Positions 7,755-15,180 of a stretch of 25,103 nucleotides of DNA are shown here, in pieces (positions within the stretch are counted from its first letter, which is position 1; each line of letters opens with the position of its first letter). The DNA is from an uncultured bacterium. Its GTDB lineage: Bacteria > Cyanobacteriota > Vampirovibrionia > Gastranaerophilales > Gastranaerophilaceae. A model generated the notes under the pieces. It was not told where the DNA came from. It saw only the letters and a list, made by a program, of their open reading frames with translations, and did no database searches. Made by a program: the position numbers and the translations under genes. Location of the stretch: positions 1 through 25,103 of the forward strand of contig URYF01000015.1 of NCBI GenBank assembly GCA_900551965.1, read 5' to 3'.

Positions 7755-8753
7755 ATGGATAATATTATATCAAAAGAAGAATTTGCAAAAATATATCAAG
7801 AAAAATTTGAGCCGGTAGCAAAAGAATTAGAACCGGTAAGACTTGAAAATATTGAAAAGAAAAAATCATTTTCTATAAAATATCTTATTTTTAGTATCAT
7901 ATTTATAGCGGTGGCTGTGGGAGTATTTCTGAGTATGAGTATCAGATTTGATTTATTTTTTTTTGTAGTACTTTTTTTGGCGATTATATATTTTTGCACA
8001 ATCCATTCTATTAATGAAAAGGAGCGTAAGATTTTAAAGAAATCTCTTGTATCCAAGATTTTATCTGTATTCGGAAATATATATTTTTCTGAAAGCAAAG
8101 ATATAATTCCTCTTTTGCAAATTAAGAAAATGGGTTTATTCTCCAGAGCTACGACAAAAACAGATGATGATACTATTATTGGAATGTATAAAGGTTGTAA
8201 TTTTGTTATAAATGAGTGCAAAATGACACATACCGAAGGAAGTGGGAAGAACAGCACAACAGTTACTGATTTTGACGGCATAATTGTTAAAATACAAATG
8301 CATAAAAAATTTACAAGCCAGACAATAGTTGGTGTCGATAATCATATTAGAAAACTACGGGGTTTTGAAGATGTCCAGCTTGAATCTGTTGAGTTTATGA
8401 AAAACAGAAAGGTATATTCAACTGATCAAATTGAAGCCAGATATATTTTAACTACATCTTTTATAGAAAGACTTGAACAATTGGGAAAGGTTTTTAACTG
8501 TAATTTTAATAGTCAGTATTCATCTTCTCCATTTGCAAGTAAAATAGTAGATTTTTTGGGTATAGTTGCTGTCAGTGCAGCCTTTGTTGACGGATATGCA
8601 TATCTTTTTGTCCCAAATTCAAAAGACTTTTTTGAAATAAATACAAGAAAAACTCTTTTGAATCCTGATCAGTATTATGGTATATATGTTGAATTATCAT
8701 CAATTTTGAATATTGTTGAATATATGAAATTCGATCAAAAACTGGGATTGTAA
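7755..8753 (+). CDS. DUF3137 family membrane protein
   Basis: 332-residue protein of unknown function that I assign to DUF3137. A cytosolic N-terminus rich in Lys/Glu is followed by two hydrophobic helices (about residues 43-61 and 66-83) and then a long soluble region. The family signature is recognisable in DTIIGMYKGCNFVINECKMT, FDGIIVKIQMHKKF and especially VYSTDQIEARYILTTSFIER, which matches the conserved VYS-DQVEARY-LT-FMERL block. A hydrophobic stretch (IVDFLGIVAVSAAFVDGYAYLFV) near the C-terminus may be a buried beta/alpha element. The start at ATG 7755 follows AAGGGAG. It stands alone between a terminator upstream and its own downstream gap. No reaction or partner is known for the family. 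Confidence 0.75.
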   Translation: MDNIISKEEFAKIYQEKFEPVAKELEPVRLENIEKKKSFSIKYLIFSIIFIAVAVGVFLSMSIRFDLFFFVVLFLAIIYFCTIHSINEKERKILKKSLVSKILSVFGNIYFSESKDIIPLLQIKKMGLFSRATTKTDDDTIIGMYKGCNFVINECKMTHTEGSGKNSTTVTDFDGIIVKIQMHKKFTSQTIVGVDNHIRKLRGFEDVQLESVEFMKNRKVYSTDQIEARYILTTSFIERLEQLGKVFNCNFNSQYSSSPFASKIVDFLGIVAVSAAFVDGYAYLFVPNSKDFFEINTRKTLLNPDQYYGIYVELSSILNIVEYMKFDQKLGL

Positions 8754-8770
8754 CAAAATGTAAATATGGA

Positions 8771-8799
8771 TTCCAAATAGGTCGAAACCTGCTTATAAT
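8771..8799 (+). promoter_or_regulatory. Candidate promoter of the small acidic protein gene
   Basis: A perfect TATAAT at 8794-8799 has TTCCAA (8771-8776) 17 nt upstream, a 3/6 match to the -35 consensus. The predicted transcript start at about 8806 coincides with the first unit of the TATGA repeat, so the repeat would form the very start of the 5' leader. Confidence 0.45.
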
Positions 8800-8805
8800 G
8801 CCCTA

Positions 8806-8830
8806 TATGATATGATATGATATGATATGG
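8806..8830 (+). repeat. TATGA pentanucleotide microsatellite
   Basis: Four exact tandem TATGA units (8806-8825) followed by TATGG. It lies about 95 nt before ATG 8922, at the predicted transcript start. Each unit also contains a -10-like TATGAT, so changes in copy number could alter initiation or leader length. Confidence 0.9.
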
Positions 8831-8921
8831 CAGGAGTGTGACAATTCTTTCAACTTGAATGTTTTTATAAACTTGTAAGCAATGTGTGCTTGAAAGTTTT
8901 TAAACACGAAAGGAGACAGTT

Positions 8922-9428
8922 ATGGTGTTCGATGGTATTAACGGAGATATGTCATTTCAAAAAATTACTTCCGCTGATAATACTCAAAAAGGCGATAAAT
9001 CGTCAGATCTTAGAAACAAATTAGAGGTATTTCCTGCAAAAACAAAACCTACAGATGATGCGGTTATTAATCAAGATGGTTCTGTGACTGTAACTACAAA
9101 ATGGATTGAAGGTGCTGTTACAAAGGAAAGAAATGTAACTTTTGTATATGATAAAGATGGTAACAAGGTTATAAAATCTGTAAAAAACACAGAGAATTTG
9201 TTGTACGGAATCGGACAAAAAACAGTTGAGTATGTTGATAAAGACGGTGATGGCTTTGCTGATGTAAAAGTAACTAAAGATTCTATGTCCGGAGAACCAA
9301 AAGAAGAAGCAATTAAATATCCGAAACTTAAAGATTCTGATTCTCGTCAAAGAGTTGAGCGAGATATGAAATTAGTCAGCAATGGGATTAATATATCTTA
9401 TGGTTCCGATGTTGGTAATGTTGAATAA
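8922..9428 (+). CDS. Small acidic protein with Ca-binding-like DxDGDG loops, unknown function
   Basis: I do not recognise a family for this 168-residue protein. It has no signal peptide or membrane segment. It is hydrophilic, and a middle part of alternating beta-type segments contains NQDGSVTVTTKW, FVYDKDGNKVIKSV and YVDKDGDGFADVKVT. The last one (DKDGDGFADV) looks like the calcium loop of EF-hand/dockerin or thrombospondin type 3-like repeats, so Ca binding is possible. The tandem character suggests three related strands with a D-x-D/N-G turn. ATG 8922 follows AAAGGAGA at good spacing. It forms a single-gene unit with its own promoter region (with the TATGA repeat) and terminator. Function is open. 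Confidence 0.7.
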   Translation: MVFDGINGDMSFQKITSADNTQKGDKSSDLRNKLEVFPAKTKPTDDAVINQDGSVTVTTKWIEGAVTKERNVTFVYDKDGNKVIKSVKNTENLLYGIGQKTVEYVDKDGDGFADVKVTKDSMSGEPKEEAIKYPKLKDSDSRQRVERDMKLVSNGINISYGSDVGNVE

Positions 9429-9457
9429 GCCAGGAAATTATGCTTATTAGATAAATT

Positions 9458-9485
9458 AAAGGTTGGGTTTGTTCCCAACCTTTTT
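9458..9485. terminator. Rho-independent terminator between the 8922 gene and thrC
   Basis: AAAGGTTGGG (9458-9467) pairs with CCCAACCTTT (9474-9483) around a TTTGTT loop, followed by TTTTTG on the plus strand. It ends the plus-strand gene and, being symmetric, may also stop thrC transcription from the other side, although the T-run on that side is weaker. Confidence 0.87.
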
Positions 9486-9493
9486 GTAATTTT

Positions 9494-10546
9494 TTAAATA
9501 TTCATTGCTTTTAAAATATCGTTTAATTCAGATGATGTTTTCTTAACATCAGCGTTTGAGTATTTAATCGCGTTATCAGGATCTTTCAGTCCGTTTCCTG
9601 TCAGGATACAAACGATTTTTGATCCGGGTTTAACTTGGTCTTTCACTTTGATAAGTCCGGCAACTGATGCGGCAGAAGCTGGCTCAGCTAAAACGCCTTC
9701 TGATGATGCAATAAGTTTATAAGCTTTTACTATTTCCTCATCGGTTACAAAGTTAATCATGCCGTTACTTTCATCACGAGCGGCTTCTGCGAACTTCCAG
9801 CTTGCAGGGTTTCCGATACGGATTGCTGTTGCCAAGGTTTCAGGATTCATTATTCTTTCGCCTTTAACAATTGCCGCTGCACCTTCTGCTTCAAATCCCA
9901 TCATCTTAGGCAGTGCTGGGATTTTACCCAGATTATGCCATTCTTTGTAGCCTTTCCAGTATGCTGTAATATTTCCGGCATTTCCTACCGGGATAAAATG
10001 GTAATCAGGAGCTTGCCCTAAGGCTTCACAAATTTCAAATGCACCGGTTTTTTGACCTTCAATTCGGTATGGGTTTACTGAATTTACAAGGGTAATCGGG
10101 TATTTTTCAGAGATTTCCCTAACCATTTCGAGCGCTCTGTCAAAGTTTCCTTGAATAGCGATGATTTCTGCACCATACATCATTGCTTGTGATAATTTGC
10201 CAAGTGCAATGTATCCATCAGGGATTAGGACGTATGTTTTTAACCCGGCTTTAGCTCCGTAAGCAGCAGCTGATGCAGATGTGTTTCCGGTTGATGCGCA
10301 AATGATTGCACCTGAACCTGATTCTTTAGCTTTTGTTACTGCCATAGTCATACCACGGTCTTTGAAGCTTCCTGTAGGGTTGCAGCCTTCAAATTTTAAA
10401 TAAATTTCAGCATCAAGCCCGATTTTTTTAGCCAGATTATCTGCTTTAATTAATGGGGTGTTGCCTTCATTTAGGGTTACAATCGGTGTTGATTCGCTTA
10501 CCGGTAAAAATTCTGCATATTTGTTAATTAATCCTTGATAATACAT
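9494..10546 (-). CDS. thrC: Threonine synthase
   Basis: Converts O-phospho-L-homoserine to L-threonine with pyridoxal phosphate, the last step of threonine synthesis in the cytosol. Fold type II PLP signature NPTGSFKDRGM carries the Schiff-base lysine (Lys62); CASTGNTSASAAAYGAKAG is the phosphate/substrate loop and PVGNAGNITAYW the glycine-rich phosphate-binding turn. At 350 aa it matches the short, class II-type bacterial form. The frame is open further upstream to 10651, but that extension runs through the rpmB terminator. ATG 10546 with AAGGAAGG just before it is the clear start. The upstream neighbour is rpmB on the same strand; hom, the enzyme two steps earlier, starts 470 bp away in divergent orientation. 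Confidence 0.95.
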   Translation of the reverse strand: MYYQGLINKYAEFLPVSESTPIVTLNEGNTPLIKADNLAKKIGLDAEIYLKFEGCNPTGSFKDRGMTMAVTKAKESGSGAIICASTGNTSASAAAYGAKAGLKTYVLIPDGYIALGKLSQAMMYGAEIIAIQGNFDRALEMVREISEKYPITLVNSVNPYRIEGQKTGAFEICEALGQAPDYHFIPVGNAGNITAYWKGYKEWHNLGKIPALPKMMGFEAEGAAAIVKGERIMNPETLATAIRIGNPASWKFAEAARDESNGMINFVTDEEIVKAYKLIASSEGVLAEPASAASVAGLIKVKDQVKPGSKIVCILTGNGLKDPDNAIKYSNADVKKTSSELNDILKAMNI

Positions 10547-10579
10547 AATAACCTTCCTTTTGTTTGTATATCTGAATTT

Positions 10580-10585
10580 ATTATA
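10580..10585 (-). promoter_or_regulatory. -10 box (TATAAT) for thrC
   Basis: On the minus strand a perfect TATAAT lies between the rpmB terminator and the thrC start, predicting a leader of about 27 nt. The -35 position falls in the T-run/stem of the terminator and is poor. This suggests thrC has its own promoter. Confidence 0.45.
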
Positions 10586-10597
10586 CAATAAATACGC

Positions 10598-10630
10598 AAA
10601 AAAAGAGGACTTATAACAAGTCCTCTTTTT
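10598..10630 (-). terminator. Rho-independent terminator of rpmB
   Basis: GAGGACTT (10605-10612) and AAGTCCTC (10618-10625) form an 8-bp stem with an ATAAC loop. Seven A residues on the plus strand (10598-10604) give a T7 tail on the minus strand, right after rpmB. The T5 on the other side makes it potentially bidirectional. Confidence 0.9.
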
Positions 10631-10651
10631 AAATTCTATATGCAAGTTCAA

Positions 10652-10843
10652 CTATACAGCTTTTTGAACTTTGCCTGCTTTTAAACAAGATGTGCAAACT
10701 TTAATTCTTTTAGTTGTGCCGTTAACTACAGCTTTAACAGACTGTAAGTTAGGTTCTTGTGTATGAACGATTTGTTTATGTGAGAAAGTCAATTTAGCTG
10801 CTTTAATTGGAGCTTTTCCACAGATTTCACAATGTTTTGCCAT
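10652..10843 (-). CDS. rpmB: 50S ribosomal protein bL28
   Basis: 63-residue structural protein of the large ribosomal subunit. It is the zinc-ribbon (C+) form: Cys5-x2-Cys8 near the N-terminus (HCEICGKAP) and Cys50-x2-Cys53 (VCTSCLKAGKV). The core NLQSVKAVVNGTTKRIKVC is typical of bL28. The open frame extends to 10876, but ATG 10843 has a GGAAAT-type ribosome site upstream and gives the family's usual MAK- start and length. It is monocistronic, with a terminator directly after the stop and a divergent hom gene upstream. Confidence 0.95.
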   Translation of the reverse strand: MAKHCEICGKAPIKAAKLTFSHKQIVHTQEPNLQSVKAVVNGTTKRIKVCTSCLKAGKVQKAV

Positions 10844-10888
10844 GATTTTATTTCCTTTTCTAGCTAGTTTTTTCACTCTAATACCTTT

Positions 10889-10916
10889 ATATTACCCCAA
10901 AAATGTATTTTTGCAA
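10889..10916 (-). promoter_or_regulatory. Candidate rpmB promoter
   Basis: On the minus strand TTGCAA (10911-10916) is followed after 16 nt by TAATAT (10889-10894). It lies 46 bp before the rpmB start codon and back to back with the hom promoter. Confidence 0.4.
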
Positions 10917-10933
10917 CTGCATGTTAAAAATGA

Positions 10934-10961
10934 TTACAAAGCCGGGTTTTTATGATATACT
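10934..10961 (+). promoter_or_regulatory. Candidate hom promoter with extended -10
   Basis: TTACAA (10934-10939), 16 nt, then TATACT (10956-10961) preceded by TGA (extended -10). Predicted transcript start is near 10968, leaving a leader of about 49 nt that contains the hairpin at 10984-11002. Confidence 0.5.
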
Positions 10962-10983
10962 TATATTTATTGGAAATTTAGAC

Positions 10984-11002
10984 ACTTCTCGATGTGAGAA
11001 GT
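10984..11002 (+). promoter_or_regulatory. Leader hairpin before hom
   Basis: ACTTCTC (10984-10990) and GAGAAGT (10996-11002) form a perfect 7-bp stem with a GATGT loop, ending 5 nt before the GAGGG ribosome site of hom. It has no T-run after it, so it is not a terminator; a role as operator or translational control element is possible. Confidence 0.4.
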
Positions 11003-11016
11003 TTAACGAGGGTATT

Positions 11017-12291
11017 ATGGCAGATAAGATAAAAATTGGCTTAATCGGACTTGGAACAGTGGGCTCCGGGGTTTTTAAAACTCTTCAAAATTTTGATAAT
11101 GTTGAAATTGTGAAAATTGCTGTTCGTAATAAGAATAAAAAACGTAATATTGAAGGGCTTGATGAAAGTATTATTACAGATAATGCTTATGAAGTTGTTA
11201 ATGATCCGGAAATTCAAATTGTGGCAGAGCTTGTCGGCGGGATTGAACCGGCATTTGACTTGATTAAGACTGCAATTAAAAACGGAAAACATATTGTTAC
11301 AGCGAATAAAGAATTACTGGCAAAGCATGGCGAAGAATTGTTTAATTATGCGGAAGATAATAACAAAGTTGTATTGTATGAAGCTGCAATTGCAGGCGGT
11401 ATTCCTTTGATTATGCCTATAAAAACAATTCTTGCGGGGAATAAGATTAATAAAATCAAAGCTATTTTGAACGGAACAACAAATTATATCCTGACAAAAA
11501 TGGATGTTCAAGGGGCTTCTTATGCTGATGTCTTAAAAGAATCTCAAGAACTTGGATATGCAGAAGCTGATCCGACTGGTGATGTTGAAGGTTTTGATGC
11601 GGCTTATAAGGTTACAACCCTTGCAACTATTGCGTTTGGTAAAAGAATTAAGATTGAGAATGTTTATCGTGAAGGGATTACAAAAATAAGTCCTGACGAT
11701 ATGCAGGCAGCAAATGAAATGGGGTATAAAATTAAGTTGATTGCTTCTGCTGAGCTTAATAAAGATGGCAAAGCTGATGTAAGGGTCCACCCTATGCTTG
11801 TTCCAAAATCAAAAACTTTAGCTCATATTGATTATGTTACAAATGCAGTCAGCCTTTCTGGTCATCCGGTGGGAGATGTTACCCTTTCAGGTCCAGGGGC
11901 GGGGGAATTCCCGACAGCAAGCTCTGTTGTAGGTGATATTCTGGCAATAGCATCTGAACTTGGGAAGACAGATTATCTTCTTCCTATGATGAGATGTAAC
12001 CACAGCGAAAATGCGCAGATGATACCGATTTCAGAAACCGAAAATAAATACTATATATCTATAACTGCTCAAAACAGCAAAGGTGTAATTGGTCGCATTG
12101 GTAAAGCATGTGAAGAAAATAATATAAGTTTAGCAAGTATTGTGCAAAAAGAGGTTGCAGAAGGAAATGCTGCCAGAATTACGGTTATCACGGAACTGTG
12201 CAGAGAAAAAGATATGCAGAAAGTTATAGATATCTTTAACCGCGATTCTGCGATTACAAAAGTGAACAGTTTGATAAGAGTTCAAATATAA
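11017..12291 (+). CDS. hom: Homoserine dehydrogenase
   Basis: Reduces L-aspartate 4-semialdehyde to L-homoserine with NAD(P)H, the branch point to threonine and methionine. The N-terminal Rossmann motif GLIGLGTVGSG (residues 8-18) is followed by ANKELLAKHGEE, the substrate-domain signature AGGIPLIMPIKTIL and ILNGTTNYILTKM, and EADPTGDVEGFDAAYK. A C-terminal ACT domain (~345-424; YYISITAQNSKGVIGRIGKA) is expected to give feedback control by threonine, as in the 420-450-residue monofunctional enzymes. The frame is open upstream, but ATG 11017 after GAGGG gives the family N-terminus and 424 aa. The hairpin in the leader may add regulation. thrC is nearby but divergent, so there is no hom-thrC operon here. 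Confidence 0.95.
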   Translation: MADKIKIGLIGLGTVGSGVFKTLQNFDNVEIVKIAVRNKNKKRNIEGLDESIITDNAYEVVNDPEIQIVAELVGGIEPAFDLIKTAIKNGKHIVTANKELLAKHGEELFNYAEDNNKVVLYEAAIAGGIPLIMPIKTILAGNKINKIKAILNGTTNYILTKMDVQGASYADVLKESQELGYAEADPTGDVEGFDAAYKVTTLATIAFGKRIKIENVYREGITKISPDDMQAANEMGYKIKLIASAELNKDGKADVRVHPMLVPKSKTLAHIDYVTNAVSLSGHPVGDVTLSGPGAGEFPTASSVVGDILAIASELGKTDYLLPMMRCNHSENAQMIPISETENKYYISITAQNSKGVIGRIGKACEENNISLASIVQKEVAEGNAARITVITELCREKDMQKVIDIFNRDSAITKVNSLIRVQI

Positions 12292-12296
12292 ATTTT

Positions 12297-12326
12297 AAAA
12301 CAGGAATTTTAAATTCCTGTTTTTTA
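12297..12326 (+). terminator. Rho-independent terminator of hom
   Basis: A near-perfect palindrome, AAAACAGGAATTT (12297-12309) with AAATTCCTGTTTT (12311-12323), followed by more T residues. It lies 6 nt after the stop codon. The inner AT part probably forms the loop. Confidence 0.85.
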
Positions 12327-12414
12327 TTTTATATGCAAAAGCCTAGAACTTATGAGCTTCAGGCAGTTGGAGAATTTATTTGTGTAACATTTCTTTATGT
12401 TTAGCGAAAATTGT

Positions 12415-12443
12415 TTGCCTGTTTTTTATGAATGTAATAGAAT
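12415..12443 (+). promoter_or_regulatory. Candidate promoter of the HTH-recA pair
   Basis: TTGCCT (12415-12420), exactly 17 nt, then TAGAAT (12438-12443). Predicted start near 12450, about 30 nt before the HTH gene. I saw no convincing LexA/SOS box of the Gram-positive GAAC-N4-GTTC type overlapping it. Confidence 0.5.
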
Positions 12444-12479
12444 GATGTTGGGAATGTTTTTTTAAGGGATAGATAAAGA

Positions 12480-13007
12480 ATGATAAAAGACAGAATGAAC
12501 GAGAGAACTTTGACACCTCAAGAGGTTAGAACTATTTTGAAAGCAGACAACAAAGAGATTGTCGATTTATGCAAAAAAGCTGCAATCAGACCTAGAAAAA
12601 ATGCTAAAGGTCATACTTATTTTTCTTATGATGAAGTTAAAAATTTAAGAAAAATTCAAGCTCAGGTTCGCGGAGTCGTGACCAATCCTGTGGCTGTAAG
12701 AACTCCTGCGATGGTTGGAGCAGCAGGCGCTCAAAATAACAGTGCGGCTGTTAGAAGTATATTGAATACTTTACAAGAATTAGAAGTTAAATTAAGCAAC
12801 AAAATTGCGAAAGTTATTGATGAAAAACTTGAAGGTATGGATGATGTTGTTGTTGAGTTAATTCGCTGCAAAACTGATAATGAAACTTTGAAACAAAAAA
12901 TTGTTGATTTGAATAAAGAAGTTTATCAATTGAAGAACGAATTGAACAGCTACAAACCTGTTGCATTAGGTTTTTATAAGAAAAAAGAAGTTTACGTTTG
13001 GGAATAA
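12480..13007 (+). CDS. MerR-like HTH and coiled-coil protein upstream of recA
   Basis: 175-residue protein with a winged-helix DNA-binding module of MerR/excisionase type in the first ~60 residues: LTPQEVRTILKADNKEIVDL, then IRPRKNAKGHTYFSYDEVKNLRKI, which matches the helix-wing-(Y/F)SxEDVxxLRxI pattern of that fold. A Val/Ala/Asn-rich linker follows. The rest (~90-160) is a heptad-rich coiled coil (LQELEVKLSNKIAKVIDEKL, QKIVDLNKEVYQLKNELNSY), so it probably dimerises. No effector domain or Cys metal site is visible, unlike classical MerR regulators. The start at ATG 12480 has AAGGG 11 nt upstream; ATG 12495 is an alternative. recA begins only 12 nt after its stop, so the two are almost certainly co-transcribed. 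Confidence 0.72.
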   Translation: MIKDRMNERTLTPQEVRTILKADNKEIVDLCKKAAIRPRKNAKGHTYFSYDEVKNLRKIQAQVRGVVTNPVAVRTPAMVGAAGAQNNSAAVRSILNTLQELEVKLSNKIAKVIDEKLEGMDDVVVELIRCKTDNETLKQKIVDLNKEVYQLKNELNSYKPVALGFYKKKEVYVWE

Positions 13008-13019
13008 GAGGAAATAAAA

Positions 13020-14039
13020 ATGGCAGTGAAAGACGCACCGGCTGTAAACGTTAGCGATGAAAGAAGTAAAGCGCTAAAGTTAGCTATTGAAAAAATTGAA
13101 AAAGATTTTGGTAAAGGTTCAATTATGAAGCTTGGTGATAAAACCACTGTCAATGTTGATGCTATCCCTACAGGGGCTTTGTCGTTAGATGTAGCTCTTG
13201 GTATCGGCGGAATTCCGCGCGGTCGTATTATTGAAATTTATGGTCCTGAATCTTCAGGGAAAACAACTTTGGCTCAGCATATTGTTGCTGAATGTCAGAA
13301 AAAAGGCGGTATTGCAGCATTCGTTGATGCTGAACATGCACTTGATCCGGAATACGCAAGAAATCTTGGTGTTCAGGTTGATGATTTATTAATTTCTCAA
13401 CCGGATACAGGTGAGCAAGCACTTGATATTACAGAAGAGCTTGTTCGCTCAGGTGCTGTTGATATTGTTGTTGTTGACTCTGTTGCGGCTCTTGTTCCGA
13501 AAGCCGAAATTGAAGGCTCTATGGAAGATCAGCAAATGGGGCTTCAAGCTCGTTTGATGTCTAAGGCTTTAAGAAAATTAACCGGTATCATTGGTAAAAC
13601 AAATACAACTGTTATCTTTATTAACCAGTTAAGAATGAAAATTGGTGTTATGTACGGCAACCCTGAAACTACTACAGGTGGTAATGCCTTGAAATATTAT
13701 GCATCTGTTCGTATGGAAATTAAACGTACAGAAGGCTTAAAAGGTGATGATGGTGATGTCGGAAACCACGTTAGAGTGAGAGTTTTAAAAAACAAAGTTG
13801 CTCCTCCGTTCAGAACAGCAGAATTTGATATTATCTTCGGTAAAGGTATTTCTAAAACTGGTAATATTTTAGATGTTGCGGTAAATCTGGATATTGTTAA
13901 AAAAGCCGGAGCATGGTTTAGTTATAATGAAGAAAAATTAGGTCAGGGAAGAGAAAAAGCTAAAGAATTTTTAGACCAAAATCCTGAAATTTTGGCTGAG
14001 GTTGAATCTTTAGTGCGTCAAAAATTAGCTGAATCTTAG
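13020..14039 (+). CDS. recA: Recombinase RecA
   Basis: ATP-dependent strand-exchange protein of homologous recombination and, where LexA is present, co-protease for SOS induction. Walker A GPESSGKT is at residues 75-82, the Walker B region is VDIVVVDSVAALVPKAEIEG, and the L2 DNA-binding loop follows INQLRMKIGVMYGNPETTTG. The C-terminal domain (RTAEFDIIFGKGISKTG...) is present but lacks the long acidic tail of E. coli RecA; total length is 339 aa, normal for the family. ATG 13020 follows AGAGGAA. It is the second gene after the HTH/coiled-coil gene. No clear terminator follows; the next 150 nt contain only short inverted repeats. Confidence 0.97.
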   Translation: MAVKDAPAVNVSDERSKALKLAIEKIEKDFGKGSIMKLGDKTTVNVDAIPTGALSLDVALGIGGIPRGRIIEIYGPESSGKTTLAQHIVAECQKKGGIAAFVDAEHALDPEYARNLGVQVDDLLISQPDTGEQALDITEELVRSGAVDIVVVDSVAALVPKAEIEGSMEDQQMGLQARLMSKALRKLTGIIGKTNTTVIFINQLRMKIGVMYGNPETTTGGNALKYYASVRMEIKRTEGLKGDDGDVGNHVRVRVLKNKVAPPFRTAEFDIIFGKGISKTGNILDVAVNLDIVKKAGAWFSYNEEKLGQGREKAKEFLDQNPEILAEVESLVRQKLAES

Positions 14040-14189
14040 TATTATTAAGATTTGTGTAGTGCTTTTTAACCCTGAAACCCCGTTCCTGTACGGAATTTGA
14101 TTTGTTGTGGAAATTTTAAAATTTTTAACTAGCAAGTTAATTCATGTTCGGATTTAAAATGAAAAAGATTTAAAAATAGGAGGCACTTT

Positions 14190-15152
14190 ATGCAGGTAAA
14201 TTCAGTTAATACTTATGGATGTAAAACTCCAAATCGAATGCTTTTGAATAATAAAGCAGCAATGAATGGCAATTCAAATCAAAATATTGCTTTTGTAGGC
14301 GGAAGTGATGATAATAAGATGAGTAAAGCAATGAAAGCTATGAGAGATGCAGGTGTTGCATTGATGTTTTTAGCTCCTGTTGCAGGTACTGTTACAAGTT
14401 GTGAACCTGATTATGGTTATGCATACGCTGAAGCTCATGCTTGGGCAGGAATTGGTGATTATATTGATTCTACTCATTGTAATCATCCGGCAGATACTAT
14501 TATCAAGTGGTGGTATGATTGGGATAGACCTATTCCGTTAGATTCATTGTATAACAATATGGATAACTGGGATATACCTGGTACTGACGGCAATATGAAC
14601 GATAGTACTTCACATAGAAATATTATCCACTATGAAGGTACCCGTGATTGGGAATACGGTACAAGAGAAGTTGGAGATATAAATGTTTTAGAATCTTCTA
14701 AAAAGATTTTAGTTTATGATACAGAAATCTTAGATTACAAAGGTAATCATGAAAATTATGGTAAAAGAGTTTTCAGATTCCCTTCAGGTAATTTCACTAT
14801 TAAAAAAGAAGATGGAACAGTTTTGCGTACCCCTAAAGGATTATTTGTAGAAGAATATGAAAATGAAACAGGTGAAAAGAACGGTTCTATTTTTGATTGC
14901 AAATTAAAAACAAGAGCGTTTATTCAAACAAATGGTGATACTTTGAATGTTGCAAGAAGAAAAGGTACTTCTGAATTTGTAGAAACAGGTAAGGTTGCAA
15001 AAGGTTACCTTGGCGCTAATTCAATTCTTTTGAGAAACTTAATCGGTGAATATTCAACTGATGATCATTATATTGATTTCAGCGTAGAAGCTGTTGAAGA
15101 TAACAGATTAAGAGCTATGTACGTTGAAGCAAAAGATAAAATCGAAAATTAA
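14190..15152 (+). CDS. Lineage-specific protein with internal hydrophobic/lipobox-like segment
   Basis: 320-residue protein I do not recognise. The first ~50 residues are polar and Asn-rich (MQVNSVNTYGCKTPNRMLLN, then NIAFVGGSDD). A single hydrophobic stretch (AGVALMFLAPVAGTVTSC, residues 54-71) ends in a cysteine like a lipoprotein lipobox or a signal peptide, but is placed far from the N-terminus. The remainder is aromatic- and Asp/Asn-rich (WWYDWDRPIPLDSLYNNMDN, DWEYGTREVGDINVLESSKK) and then beta-rich with RVFRFPSGNFTIKKEDGTVL. It looks like an exported or surface protein. ATG 14190 has a strong AGGAGG site. A bidirectional terminator follows. Function cannot be assigned. Confidence 0.65.
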   Translation: MQVNSVNTYGCKTPNRMLLNNKAAMNGNSNQNIAFVGGSDDNKMSKAMKAMRDAGVALMFLAPVAGTVTSCEPDYGYAYAEAHAWAGIGDYIDSTHCNHPADTIIKWWYDWDRPIPLDSLYNNMDNWDIPGTDGNMNDSTSHRNIIHYEGTRDWEYGTREVGDINVLESSKKILVYDTEILDYKGNHENYGKRVFRFPSGNFTIKKEDGTVLRTPKGLFVEEYENETGEKNGSIFDCKLKTRAFIQTNGDTLNVARRKGTSEFVETGKVAKGYLGANSILLRNLIGEYSTDDHYIDFSVEAVEDNRLRAMYVEAKDKIEN

Positions 15153-15180
15153 TTAGGCAATGTTGATATAAACTCGAGAT

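Noticed and set aside
7796..8281. 161-codon minus-strand ORF opposite the DUF3137 gene
   Set aside because: It is fully antisense to a well-supported gene, has Phe/Ile/Ser-rich composition from AT-rich complement codons and no ribosome site.
8806..8830. CRISPR or iteron array
   Set aside because: The unit is only 5 bp without spacers, and there is no replication gene nearby; it is a simple microsatellite.
10547..10651. N-terminal extension of threonine synthase
   Set aside because: It would translate through the rpmB terminator hairpin; the family N-terminus and a strong ribosome site are at 10546.
10862..11016. Riboswitch or T-box between rpmB and hom
   Set aside because: The leader is only about 50 nt with one short hairpin; no terminator/antiterminator pair or known motif is visible.
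14040..14189. Terminator or small RNA after recA
   Set aside because: Short inverted repeats occur (TTCC/GGAA near 14090, TTAACT/AGTTAA near 14125), but stems are 4-6 bp with no T-run; not supportable.
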